A DNA stretch of 64,000 nucleotides from Heliopora coerulea (taxonomy: Eukaryota > Cnidaria > Anthozoa > Scleralcyonacea > Helioporidae): NCBI GenBank assembly GCA_030142905.1, contig JASJOG010000197.1:278501-342500 (forward strand), given 5' to 3'. The notes under the pieces were generated by a model that did not search any database, was not told the DNA's origin, and saw only the letters and a program-made list of their open reading frames with translations. The position numbers were made by a program, and so were the translations under genes. Positions 21,376 to 32,893 of the stretch are shown here, piece by piece. How positions within the stretch are numbered: the stretch's first letter is position 1; every line of letters begins with the position of its first letter.

Positions 21376-22440
21376 TACGTTTGGAAGGAAGGCCCTTCGT
21401 TAGAGAAAGAAACATGTTCACATTCAGACCAGGTTTCTCTGACGAAGGTTCTTTGTTCGAAACGTTGCAATTCCTTGAAAGGAGTCAAAGCAGTTATGAA
21501 CCTTTTAACTTTTTACTAGAGTTATAGTTGGTAAATTTTCAAGTACGTATCGTACGTGACATAGAGACGGTGGTTTACCTGTTTATAAGTTTGGTTTTAC
21601 CCAAAGAGCCTATGCTAGGTGGTCTTAATGCCGTGTCAAATAAGTTCGAACAGGAAGTAAAAATTACGTTTGATACAGGCCAGGTGAAAAGTAGTTTAAT
21701 CAAACATGTTTTTGTTGGAGTGAACGGGATATTACTTGTGTGAGTTATCATGTAGCCGCAGCTAAAGTTGAGTTCCACTTGGTATGTTTAATAGCATCGC
21801 CAGACCATTTGAGGTGTCTTCGAGTCGAAAATCATGACGAGCCTCTTTTGTGTAACATATATTACTGAATTGTCTAATTTATGATTTTCTCTTATCACAA
21901 AATTGACAATGGAATTGTCAAATGTGAGTACTGAATGCCGTCAAATATAGCAAATTGATTGAGTTAAAAGTGATTTTCGAGAACTTAATATTCCTCACAA
22001 GTTGCAGCAAGATATCTAGGTGGCCTTAATTGTATTTTCAGTGATATATTGTAGCGTCACAGTTAAGATTATAGTTGACGAAGAAGTTTGCAAATCTATG
22101 TTCGTTCTTTCGACTGGAATGGGACCGGACTGGATAAGTATAATAATTGCCTTCAGTTGTAAGTAATGCACGAACTAATTTTTTTCACATTTTGAATGTT
22201 TGAATGTCTCTTCGGGACCGATTATTGACATTATAAAAAATTAAAGTAAGCGAATAAAAAAAATCAAAGACTACAACAACAGGGTCGGCAATGGGCAAAA
22301 AATAGGAGTTCTTGTGGTTGAAGTATCGGAGGTTACGAAAATAGCATGTTAGCAGATTTGTACTCGTGGAGTCTGAGTTTCCACTGATGTACTGCACGAA
22401 CAAGTTTAAATATCATGAACGGTGGAAAGGCTTTTATACG
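21376..22440. other. Non-coding stretch
   Basis: Begins with a PLE-end-like sequence (CTCTGACGAAGGTTCTTTG, then CGAAACGTTGC, 21434-21466). Only short frames follow; nothing recognised. Confidence 0.4.
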
Positions 22441-23045
22441 AAAGAACGATAACACAAAAAGACCTGCACAGCCAGTGTAGTCTATCCGTTCATATTCATG
22501 TAGTTACTAGATCAAGTTGTCTGCAATATATTGAACGTTTAAAACACGATGAACACAAATTTAAATGCCAAGAAAGGTGCAAAGGCTTGTTTATGAAAGA
22601 ACTATAACGCAAAAAGACTTGCAGCCAATGCAGTCTGTCCATTCATATTCCCGTAGTTAGTAGTTCAAGTTGTTTGAAATATGTTGAACGTTTAAAACAA
22701 GATGAGCACAAGTTTGAATGCCAAGAACGTAGCAGCTACTGCAGGCTGTCCATTCATGTTCATGTAGTTACTAGATCAAGTTGTTTGAAATATATTGAAC
22801 GTTTAAAACTCGATGTGAGCACAAGTTTGAATGCCAAGAACGTTGCAGCTACTGCAGTCTGTCCGTTCATATTCCTGTAGTTACTAGATCAAGTTGTTTG
22901 AAATATATTGAACGTTTAAAACTCGATGTGAGCATAAGTTTGAATGCCAAGAACGTAGCAGCTACTGCAGTCTGTCCATTCATGTTCATGTAGTTACTAG
23001 ATCAAGTTGTTTGAAATATATTGAACGTTTAAAATTCGATGTGTG
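22440..23045. repeat. Tandem repeat of about 113 bp
   Basis: The anchor TAGTTACTAGATCAAG occurs at 22501, 22654 (variant), 22764, 22878 and 22991, giving spacings of 153, 110, 114 and 113 bp. The first unit carries an extra 40 bp (AAAGGCTTGTTTATGAAAG). Each unit also has GAACGTTTAAAAC and TTTGAATGCCAAGAACG. It is not a coding repeat. Confidence 0.9.
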
Positions 23046-23930
23046 CATTCGTGATTTTGAGGACAGGTTTTGAAGCATTTCGGAAATCGTCACAAAATTT
23101 GTTTTGTCGAGAACTGGCCACGCTGTGGACGATGAGGATTACTAGCCTGGATGTTTGTGCAGGTGATGTATGCTGCTATGGCGTGAGAAAGCCACCGTCC
23201 GGTTGAAGAATGAGGAAATTTCAAATATGGCGTTTGGGTGTTAACCCAGCCAAAGAAAAGTAGACAGCTCCTTCAACAAAAATACCGAGAAAACAAAAAA
23301 CTTTTCTCCTTAAAACGACGATTCCTTTTAATCTTTCTTTTTCATCTGAAAAGTACGACAAGGTCGTTTCAGAAAGCAGCTAGAATGCGAATTTCTCATT
23401 CGTTATATATTTTTGACATTCCCATTGCGAGTTCTCATCAGAAGTTTTTAAAACATTTGCGACGGCGCCACCATTTCAACTCGAGTTTTTAACGAAGCCA
23501 CACATTTTCCATTCTGCCGACTTAACTGTCTGTCCGCCCCGACTGAGTTCTTATCCAAAAATAGATGAAAAATTCAGAAAAGTGGCTAGAGGAATGTCAC
23601 AGTTTTTGTATTTGTTTACGACCTTTTCGCGCCACAAACGCGAGTTCTGGTGGCCACAACTAAGAAAAAAGCCATCCTTGATACTGAACTCGTCAGTATA
23701 ACAGATGGTTAATTCATTTCAAAAAAATTTGATAGAGGCTAAGACGAATAAGAAGACGCAAACATCAGTGTTTGGTTGTTTAAATGATCTTATTCAAAAT
23801 CAACTCAACACGTCGTTTTACATCTGGTAAAGAGATCGTAAGATCAATGTGAACCCACAGATGTTCTCGCGATTGTTTGTCAGCATTGCTTACAAGTTCG
23901 TTTGGAGTAAGACATACAAACCTCGTAGCT
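23046..23930. other. Non-coding stretch
   Basis: Mixed composition with only short frames (longest 84 codons at 23238) and no recognised domain. Confidence 0.4.
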
Positions 23931-23934
23931 AGTC

Positions 23935-24960
23935 CACGAGGCTGGGTTTTTGCATTCTAAAAATTTTGTCGTAGCCCAATGATTTACTGGTTTTCATATG
24001 ATTGATTTCTTTCCTGACTTTATCTCGGGAAATCGTTTGGAAGATAAAATTATCCAATATAGGCGCCACGAAAGCCAGTGGATCAACACCATTTGGTATG
24101 ATTTCATCGGCCAACTTTGGGCCTATACACGAGAAGAAACAATTGAATTCGTTTGCAAATGTTATCGTTGCCTGTAATTTTCTCCGCATCAACAACCAAT
24201 TCATTAATTATGGTAGTTTTGGATGTTTTGTTCAACAGTTCATTTATCACTTTCCAATTTTCTTTATGGTCCTTACATGTATTCAACTTATTCTTATAGT
24301 AATTAGTTTTTGTTTCTTTAATTATTTTGTTCAAATGGTTCCTACACTGTTTGTAGGCATTAAAATGATACGTTGAGTTAGTTGTGACCGCTTTCTTTTT
24401 GAAAAAATCCCTGCGATGGCTAAGGTTCTTGATTTCCCTTGTTATCCAAGGATTATAAACGCTTCTAACTTTCCTTTGTCTTAACGGTGCATGCTTGTCG
24501 GCCATGGAAAGAAATATAGCTTTCACTGCACTCCAAGCGTCATTTGGGTCATTAAATCGGCGAAGATTGCAGTTATTAAAGGCTCGTTTTTGATCGTTTT
24601 CAAAGACTTCCCTGCTGAAATTTTTGAATTGCCTTGTTTCGATAAATTTTGGTTTATCTCTCTGTCCACTAATTTTGCGGCACATGTATACCAAGCTATG
24701 GTCGCTAATTCCCAAATGTATGACTCCAGAAGCAGTAGCAGTTCTATTTCCCATCTGAGTAATAATAACATCTATTAACGTTTTTGTATTAGCTGTTATA
24801 TGAGTAGGCTATTTGATGTGTTGCTTTAACTGATAAATATGCATCAATTCAACTAGTTTCTTAGTGTTTGGTCCAGCTGTATTTGCCTACAGATCACAGT
24901 TTAAATCACCTAGGATGATCAAATCTTCAAATCAACTCAAGGATGATTTAAGTTGAGGCA
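23935..24960 (-). pseudogene. Jockey-type non-LTR retrotransposon fragment (endonuclease to RT start)
   Basis: Read from 24960 on the minus strand: IILGDLNCDL, an internal stop, then DVIITQMGNRTATASGVIHL and GISDHSLVYMCRK. These are C-terminal blocks of an AP-type endonuclease, including the SDH motif. A 216-codon open frame (24104-24754) continues through the linker (NPWITREIKNLSHRRDFFKK). A frameshift near 24180 passes to a second frame (EFNCFFSCIGPKLADEI, then KTSKSLGYDKI), which is the very start of the RT. The element ends at about 23935. Both ends are truncated. Confidence 0.8.
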
Positions 24961-25850
24961 ATCTGACCAAGTGTTACCATACGCGTTATATATTAATGCT
25001 TGGTAAAACTTATGTAAAACTAGAGTGCTATGTAAGATGATCGATACGACACGTGAAAAGCCATAAGTCTGAGGAGCTGCCAAAACTGAGAGGAGAATAT
25101 ATAAACGTTTCGAGCATGAGTTTCAATGACTCTGGCCTTTCTGCTCCGCATGTTATTGATGTTCTTGTCAGATTTGAAAGTTTTGTGTATATAACATGCT
25201 TGCTTAGTTTTTATTTCAATTGGCGTTTCACTTCGACCGAATCGTCAGCGTTTTCTAATCGTAGTATTTGGTAGTTGCACGAAGCCGTGCACGAAGTCAT
25301 GCATGTTGACGTATCTCTTGAACAGCGTGAATCCGTTTTGCTAGTGAGTACGTAGAGTTAATTGATCTGACCATGCCTTTGAAATAAAGACGAAATATCA
25401 TAATTTGACTACGTTACTCCGTTTTCAATGCAAATCTTGTGAGTGGACGACTGTAATTTTTGGTGCAGCTATTGCGTAAGAGGCGTAAAACTGATTTTAA
25501 TTTAATTGTTTGCAATTTCCGTTAAGTTCGCGTAATTGATTGGCCTTCGTTCAGGAGGCAAGTGCGTGTAGAAAGGTTGTACGCGTGTTGAGAATCAGAG
25601 AATTTATTGGCAAATAATTGTTTTTGCTGAACATTTTCCACCTTTCTCTTAGTTTCATTAAAACGAGGTAAGCGCTGCTGTTTAGGAGTTCTTATGCAAT
25701 TTATCGCTAAGGGTCACGTGCGTAACCAGCGTGGCCAAAGTAAGACTTAATTCCCAATTTCAAAAGACTCTAGACAAGGACTACAGTTATTTCGACATTT
25801 ACAATTAGGGTCACGGTTAATATTATCCTAGTTTAACTCTAGGGCAAAGT
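24961..25850. other. Non-coding stretch
   Basis: Includes at 25090-25130, minus strand, another PLE-end-like sequence (ACTCATGCTCGAAACG). No gene recognised. Confidence 0.4.
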
Positions 25851-25882
25851 TTAGGGTTAGGGTTAGGGTTGGATTAGGGTTA
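25851..25882 (+). repeat. Short interstitial telomere-like tract
   Basis: TTAGGG occurs three times in tandem, then GTTGGA and TTAGGGTTAG. TTAGGG is the usual metazoan telomere unit. It is far too short to be a telomere. Confidence 0.8.
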
Positions 25883-26173
25883 GTAGAGGGGTCCCCAAAA
25901 GGGTTTAAGGAATTACGTAGCCGAGTTTTATCCGATTTTGATGAAACTTGGTTAAGGTGCCCATGTGAGTGGCTACCTCTTATTTAAATTTCAAGAGGAT
26001 CCGTTAAATACTTCAGCCGGGGGGATTGAAAACATGTGGGGTCGGTTTTTGATTTTGTGCATTTAGCGCTTTTGCGTTTTACTCCTCGACTATTTAACAT
26101 TTTTGAGTTCTGATTGCTGTATTAGATATACAGATAAATTTGATGCATTTTTATATAACATTGTTGTCAGAAA

Positions 26174-26174
26174 A

Positions 26175-26205
<31 letters not shown>
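26174..26205 (-). repeat. (AAT)n tract, probable 3' tail of the minus-strand non-LTR element
   Basis: TTA/ATT repeats lie about 205 bp downstream of the element's last codon, in the element's direction. A microsatellite tail instead of poly(A) is common for some non-LTR clades. Confidence 0.5.
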
Positions 26206-26410
26206 TAAATTTATATTACAACGGTAACCCTTCAGCGATAAGATGCTGGTCTTCAAGGGGCCGTTACTCTAAATACAGTGACATCTATACCTAATTATTT
26301 ACACTCTTGTACTAATAACACTATGTATACTTAAAAAATATAAAAATACTACAAACGTTCAATTTTTACCTTGAAAACATTCAAATATTTAGTGGTATTA
26401 GATATTTGAG

Positions 26411-28592
26411 TTAACTTAAAGAGAGATTTGTCTCTAAATTATTATAATGATTCCTAAGTAAAGTTTTTAATGAGTTGACGGAGAGTTGGTCATACCCGTC
26501 TAGAATTACAATTGGGAGATCATTCCAAGATATAGCTCCACGATATGAGAAACTTTTTCGTAGGTAATTCGTTTTTGGCTTTTTTAAATGAAGTTTCCTA
26601 TTGTTACTTCGCAATTGATGTGAATCATTATGACAAGTGATAAACAAGTCTGATAAGTAACCGGGAGTTATGCCTCGAAACGCTTTGAATGTCAAAATAT
26701 TCTCCGGTTTTTTAAGAATATTTTTTATCGGTTCCCATTGCAGCTTATTAAAAATCGCTGTTGATCTTATTTCGTAATTAGAACCCGTTATCACTCGAGC
26801 GGCTTGATTTTGTAATTTATATAGTTTTTCAACGTGTGCGCAATTGCCATCACTCCATACATTCGAGCAATAGGTAAAGTGGGGTAGAACGAGTGAATTG
26901 AACATATTTAAGAGTGCTTCGTGAGTTACAAATTGTTTTGCTCTTCTTAACAGCGCAATAGCTTTCGAAATTTTTTTGCATTGAGCATCATTGTGTTCAT
27001 TCCACTTTAGATTTTTATCAATAATAACTCCTAAAACTTTCTTATTTGGCACCTGTTGTATTGTATGGTTGCCAAGAATTATATTTGGATTACCGGAAAA
27101 TTGGTTTAGTCTCTGGATCCTATCAGCATAAATTCCGTTTTCTCCTCGTTCAGTGTTACCTTACTGGCAGTTAGCCATTTATGTACGTTATCTAGATTAA
27201 TGTTAAGTTTGCTTTCAATGTCTGCGGGCGACTTTCCATGACAAGATAAATTGGTGTCGTCCGCAAACATTGATGCTAGAGTTTTATCAAGACAATTTGG
27301 AAGATCATTAATGTATAAGAGGAAGAGTAACGAACCAAGATTTGATCCCTGAGGAACACTGCATGTAATATCTTTAGGCTCCGACAATGCATTCTGATGT
27401 ATACGTACTTGTTTCCTTCCATGAAGATAGGATTCTAATAGCTTTAAAGCAGTTCCTCTGATTCCGTAGCGTTCTAATTTGGATAAAAGAATTTTGTGGT
27501 CTACAGTGTTGAAAGCTTTTTTGAGATCTAGAAATAGAATGCCATTTACTAGACCATTGTCCATATTTATAAGGCATTGATTTGCAAATTGTAGTAATGA
27601 TGTTTCAGTTGAGTGAAAGGGACGAAATCCTGACTGTTGATTTGAGATAACTTTATTTTCATTAAGAAAGTGAAATACTTGATCATAAACAAGTTTCTCA
27701 AGAATTTTTGCTACCGCAGATATCACCGAAATAGGTCTATAATTTCCGCAGTCAGTTTTTTCTCCTGACTTATAAATAGGAGTAATTTTAGCAAGTTTCA
27801 TCTCATCTGGGAAAATGCCCGTATTCAAAATAAGGTTAAAAACGACAAGTAGGGATTCATGTATAGAATTCCCTGCTGCCCGAAGTAATTTACTGGAGAT
27901 CTTATCTAGACCTGATGCTTTACCTGCTTTCATCTCCTTTAACGCATACATCAAATCTGAATTGGTAATATTTTTGAATTTGAAGACGTTAGTTCCAGGA
28001 GTCACATAATACAGGGGGTCACGGTCAGTTTTGGGAATATTTTCGGCAAGTTATGGTCCTAATTTAAAAAGAAGTTATTAAATTCATTGGCAATATTTTC
28101 ATCTTCAGTCACCGTATTGTCATGAGTTATTATCTCATTTATTGTAGTGGTCTTTGACTCCTTATTAAGTAACTCATTTATGATCTTCCAGCTATCCTTG
28201 GTGTTTGTGCTGTTTTGAAGTTTGATTCTAAAGTATTTTGTTTTGACATCTTTAATGAGACGGTTAACTTGATTTCTGCATTTCTTATATGCTTGATGAT
28301 ATGCGGGTGAATTGAGACTCACAGCTTTCTTTTTCAGATAATCCCTGCGGTAGCTCAAGTTCTTTATTTCATTAGTAAGCCACGGTTTATGTTAACTTTT
28401 TACTTTTCTTACTCGCAGAGGGGCATGGTGATCAGCGATGTGGAGAAAAATCTCTTTCCACTCATGCTACGCTATATTGGGATCAGTGTGATGACCGAAA
28501 TTGCTAAAAGCTTCTCGAAGATAATTTTGAAATTCAATAGTGTTAAAATGCTTGAATTGTCTTGTCTCAATTTGTCCAATATTCTTGGATCA
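26411..28592 (-). pseudogene. Jockey-type non-LTR retrotransposon, 5'-truncated
   Basis: Homology begins near 28592 in the endonuclease-RT linker. Two in-frame stops lie between 28390 and 28480 (DPNIA-stop-HEWKEIFL; VKS-stop-HKPWLT). The RT occupies the open frame 27106-28005: AKITPIYKSGEKTDCGNYRP, SGFRPFHSTETSLL, motif A LFLDLKKAFNTVDH, motif B SVPQGSNLGSLLFL and motif C SMFADDTNLSC. A two-base deletion after GSRD (about 27110) shifts into the C-terminal frame, which ends at 26411 (KVLGVIIDKNLKWNEH, YCSNVWSDG, RGAISWNDLP). A related fragment in the same orientation lies at 23935-24960. Catalytic residues survive, but the frame is broken. Confidence 0.9.
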
Positions 28593-29465
28593 TAGCCAAA
28601 ATTAAGGTCAAATTTCGACGTAAATATCTCACTAGCAAGTGGAGATATCTTAAATTTGATTGGAAAGTACTGAAAGAGCGTCTCCATATCTACTTTTTCA
28701 TAATTGATCATTGTCAGAAAATACTGCTCCTTACGGAAGGAAAACGAGGCTTTTTTTCTACTAGTGAGTTTTTTTGGCTCTATTTCCACCGGAATTTATT
28801 GGGCAAGGTCAAGGTCAAATTGCTGATGTACATCTTAGCGAGGGGGAGATTTTTGATTATAATATTTGTCACAAAATGTTTTTAGTTTTTACACCAGATA
28901 GTATCAACCACTAATAAGATGCAAATATCCTATATTTTACCCTAAAAGTTTTGCATAAGTGAGCGAATGTTTTTAGGGCTTTTTGCTGGATGCGGCTCCA
29001 GATTCATTAGATATTGCATCTAGGAAGTCATCCAGAAAAAAAGAAAGTTTGGGTTTGCTCTACATAGTATAAGACAACCCTAATTTTTGCTAATATCCCA
29101 TATTTCATCCTAAATGTTTTGTATAAATAATTGAATGTTTTTAGGGTATTTTGCTGGATTCCTTTCTAGATTCTTTTTCCTATCCTGTATACATATAACC
29201 AGTTTTGTGAATTAGGTTAGTGTTCTTTTTTAGGTTTTGTTCAGTTCTTATAGACATGGAATTTATAATTAGGTCAAGGTCATTCAAGGTCACGAAAAAA
29301 AAATATGTATATGTAAAATTTCAATATCAAATATTTACAAGTTATTTACATTATTTACAAGTTGCTTTTGTTGTTTATTGATGTTCTTATTTACAAAGTT
29401 CACATGGCATTTAATATGGCCTCCGCCCGACCATTTTTTGTTAATGTTTTATGTCGCTCCTTTAA
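28593..29465. other. Non-coding stretch with a degenerate duplication
   Basis: Bases of about 28925-29010 and 29085-29180 repeat a phrase around CCTAAAAGTTTTGCATAA / CCTAAATGTTTTGTATAA and GAATGTTTTTAGGG. AAGGTCAAGGTCA occurs at about 28806 and AGGTCAAGGTCATT at about 29271. No gene recognised. Confidence 0.45.
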
Positions 29466-30203
29466 TTAGGTTCTTGTCGCGACATTCGGGTAAGTTCTGT
29501 TAAAACGTTCAACTTCACGCCAGGGTATTCTTCCTGATCTACTGTTACGCAGATCAACGGCTAGCCGCACAATCATCCTGTCCATTTGAGCATTGAAGGT
29601 ATGGCGTCTTCTTTCCGGGCCGTCGCCTGGTGGTGGAATTTGAGGGACTGGGGCTACTACTCGCCTTTTCCACCATGCGCATGGCGACGAGTAGTGGCTA
29701 TGGGGAGTTTTATGCACAGAATATCCTAGCAACGATTTTAAATCCCCCATAACCATTGTCATGGCCTGAGTGATTGAAACCGTGCTGCGATATCCATGCA
29801 TGGCCCCCAACGTTGTCAGACGTGCAACGGCCTTGTCATAAAAGCCGTCGAGGGATGGGATGAAGTCTGTAACGGATATTCGGTGGATTGTGAGACGTGA
29901 GGGCAATATGTACGTGTTTACCTGGAAGACTTCGTTCTCCATATACAAATCAACAGCACCGTCTACAGTGCGAGCTGCTACTAATGTTCCTATCCTGTAG
30001 CCCCCAAGGTGTTCTTTGTTCTCCACCAGCATTTGTTTCATCTGGCGCCATGACTCGAGGAAGCTAGCCACCTGCATTGTACTTGGTGTCGGCACCCTGA
30101 CCATTTTTTGTGACAGACCTCCAAAGACGTGATAAATTAAATTATACCACTTGATTTCCTTCAGTGGTCCATCACCAAATGCAAACGTGAAAGTGCTACC
30201 CAT
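29466..30203 (-). CDS. Unrecognised 245-residue ORF
   Basis: An intact frame from ATG at 30203 to a stop at 29466. The protein starts MGSTFTFAFGDGPLKEIKWY, is mixed hydrophobic/charged over residues 1-165, has a Pro/Arg-rich patch around 180-205 (VAPVPQIPPPGDGPERRR) and ends with an Arg-rich segment (SGRIPWREVERFNRTYPN). No signal peptide, clear membrane helix or catalytic motif is evident. Codon use is less AT-rich than the surroundings, which supports real coding. A short upstream frame (30196-30393) overlaps the start and lies in a 168-bp tandem repeat. It could be a single-exon host gene, an element protein or a captured viral gene; I cannot place it. Confidence 0.55.
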   Translation of the reverse strand: MGSTFTFAFGDGPLKEIKWYNLIYHVFGGLSQKMVRVPTPSTMQVASFLESWRQMKQMLVENKEHLGGYRIGTLVAARTVDGAVDLYMENEVFQVNTYILPSRLTIHRISVTDFIPSLDGFYDKAVARLTTLGAMHGYRSTVSITQAMTMVMGDLKSLLGYSVHKTPHSHYSSPCAWWKRRVVAPVPQIPPPGDGPERRRHTFNAQMDRMIVRLAVDLRNSRSGRIPWREVERFNRTYPNVATRT

Positions 30204-30244
30204 GCTGTCCTAGGGCGATGGCCGCATGTCCAAAGGTAACAACC

Positions 30245-30867
30245 ATGGTTTTTGGGTAGTTTTCGACGATTTTCAAGGTATGCCAAAAAGGTGTAAAGAT
30301 GGTAGATTGGGGGAAATGAGTTAATTTTGGACTGATTTGAGCGATTTTAGGCCTAGTCTTCAATGAGTTTTCGAGATCGAAATATTTGGTCAAAAAGTAA
30401 AGGGGTTAACCCATAGTTTTTGCCGATTTTTCGACTATTTTCAAAGTATACTAAAAAGGTGAAAAGATGGTGGGGATCTGCACGATTTTAGGCCTACTTT
30501 CGATGAGTTCTCGAGGTGAAAAAATTTGACCAAAAAGTAAAGGGTTAACCCATGGTTTTAGGCGATTTTTCCACCATTTTGAAAGTATCCCAACAAGATT
30601 AATAGATGGTAGATTAGCGTAAATCAGTTAATTTTGGACGTATTTGACGGACTTTAGGCCTAGTTTCAATGACTTCTCGAGGTCGAAAAATTTGACCAAA
30701 AAGTTAAGAGGTTATAACCCATGGTTTTCGGCTATTTTTCGACCAATTTTTGAAGTATTTCAACAAGGTCAACAGATGGTTGATTAGTGCAAATGAGTTA
30801 ATTTCTGACCTATTTGAGTGATTTTAAGCCTTGTTTTCAATGAATTCTCAAGGTCGAAAAATTTCTT
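30245..30867. repeat. Tandem repeat of about 168 bp
   Basis: Units begin near 30245, 30412, 30552 and 30721 at TGGTTTTxGG-like sequence; the second unit has a deletion of about 28 bp. Shared blocks include GATGGTAGATT, GATTTTAGGCCTA and AAAAAGTAAAGGGTTAACCC. The array lies immediately upstream of the minus-strand ORF at 29466-30203. Confidence 0.85.
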
Positions 30868-31535
30868 TTTTCTTACTTTAGGATACGGACACACTTACTC
30901 AAGAAGATAGATCAAACAGAAAAAAATCTTCTTCAGATAATAATAATGATGATCAAAGTAGGAGATAGCAAATTAGACTTTCAGTAAGTAACATGGACAT
31001 ATTGTGTAGAATATGAAAATTACAATTTTATTTTAATATTTAGTTCTTACAGTACACTTCAGTTTCAAAAGCAGAGAGGAATTAATTGTAACAACAGCAA
31101 CACGGACATGAAATTAGAAATACACAACGCTGAGTGGAATTATTTTTATTGCTAAAATATTGGTTAACCTTTTGACGCCCAAATGTTTTTCTTGGCTTAA
31201 TGAAATGGCCAGATGTCTGGCACAATACGATTCTTGTAAACCGCTTAGCAATGCATTTAAATTCGGAAGATTTTGCTGAAAGAAAGTTACTTTCTAAACT
31301 CTGTCATCAGTTGAATTGGTAAAAGCTTTTCAATTTCCAGGATTTCAAAGCAAACACAACTGTGAACTTTGTGAACTCTGATGATGGAAGACTTGTTCTA
31401 AAAAGTCTGGCGAGTTAATACTGAAATAGGAAATTTATCAAACCTATGGAACATTGAAAGTGTAGAAATTTTTCGACTTTGGCTATTGGTATTTCTGTTT
31501 TTATGATCAATTTCACATTATGTGATAAAGGCCCA
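30868..31535. other. Non-coding stretch
   Basis: AT-rich sequence without recognisable features. Confidence 0.4.
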
Positions 31536-31539
31536 GTGC

Positions 31540-32030
31540 TGTAACAGTTCATTTGTAACTAGTTACTGCTACAAGACCAAAAATGTAACTAGTTATCGGT
31601 ACAAGTTACAGTTGGCTAAAGGTAACTCGTTACAATTACAAAGTTACAATGTATTTTTGTGAAAAAGTTACAAGTTACATTTATTGGCTTTAACAAAACG
31701 TCAATCTCGCTTCAGCATGGCAAGCTGAGCATCCAAATGATGCATACCTGATAAATGCTCCAGAAATTAAAATGTAGAACAATGTTACTGGATGTCATTG
31801 CTATTGGCCAGTCACGTACCAGTTAAGTTGTCTAATTGTATATGTTTTCTATTTGATAGGTCATATTTTGGTCACATGCAGAAAGTAGCGAACATTCGAT
31901 TTGCACATTGTAACTTGTATTCGTTTCGTTTTGAAGGTAGTTTTTGCAACTAGTTACCGTTGCTGTTACCTAAAAAAAGTAATGATTACCTTTAAGTAGT
32001 GATTTGTAACAAAGTTATTTACAGCAAACT
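31540..32030. repeat. GTAAC-rich imperfect inverted repeat
   Basis: Motifs such as TTGTAACTAGTTAC, AAAGTTACAA and AAAAGTTACAAGTTAC (31550-31690) face their complements at about 31910-32030 (TTGTAACTTG, AACTAGTTACCG, TTGTAACAAAG). It looks like an old MITE; the boundaries are not sharp. Confidence 0.5.
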
Positions 32031-32214
32031 GTGTTGTGGGCCTGCTTGATTAAAAGAGAAATGATTGTCATGCCCACGGGGGAATATAACGGAGTGGAAA
32101 TTTATTGTCTTGAAAATAATTTAAGTTTGAAAAAAAATATATAAAATTAAAAAAAAATGAAAAAAAAAGATAAAAGAACGGTTCCCCCAGAATTCCATTT
32201 TAATTTATTCAATA

Positions 32215-32570
32215 ACGGGAATGCCCTTGGGATTTATTACACCAACTGAAAAATGGCATTTTGGCCGATTTTGACTTGGTGTAAGAATTCCCTTGGGAAT
32301 TCACCAATCTTTTGCTTTTTCATCTCAACTCCCTTGCAAATTGGAATTCCCCTGGGATTTATTACACCAACTGAAAAACGCATTTTGGCCAATTTTGACT
32401 TGGTGTATGAGTCTCCTTGGGAATTCACCAATTTTTTTGCTTTTTCAACTTAATTCCCTTGGGAATTGAAATTCCCCTAGGATTTATTACACCAACTTTG
32501 GCCGATTTTGACTTGGTGTAACAATTCCCATAGGAATTAGAATTCTCTCGGGAATTGGAATTGGGGAAAA
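32215..32570. repeat. Tandem repeat of about 125 bp
   Basis: GGGATTTATTACACCAACTG starts near 32230 and 32355, and a shortened form near 32478. Each is followed by TTTTGGCC, ATTTTGACTTGGTGTA and ATTCCC. The array ends in AATTCC-rich sequence. Confidence 0.85.
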
Positions 32571-32893
32571 ATTATCTCTAAAATAAAGCGCATGACAAAC
32601 TTGCTGGAACAAACGGGAGCATAAGCGGTGAATATTTTTTTTTAATCGAACCAATACTTCTTTCAGTCTACATAATATCAACCTTTTCCATACTTTAAGA
32701 AGTTTTCAAGAAAACCCATTTATATTAAACGCCTCTTTAAAGGCAACGATAAAAGATGTACAAACCAAATTTAAAAAGCGCAGAAATATTCGGCACAAAA
32801 TGCCCCTTACTGCCTTATGATCCTACTTATTAATGCAATTAATACAGTCATATATTATCGTGTGAACCACGTAATATTGTCTTATATCTTTTC

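Noticed and set aside
21428..21475. Hammerhead ribozyme at CTGACGA...CGAAACG
   Set aside because: Helix II is only wobble pairs and helix III cannot form; kept only as a PLE-end-like motif.
22440..23045. CRISPR-like array
   Set aside because: Units are near-identical over their whole length with no unique spacers; the genome is eukaryotic.
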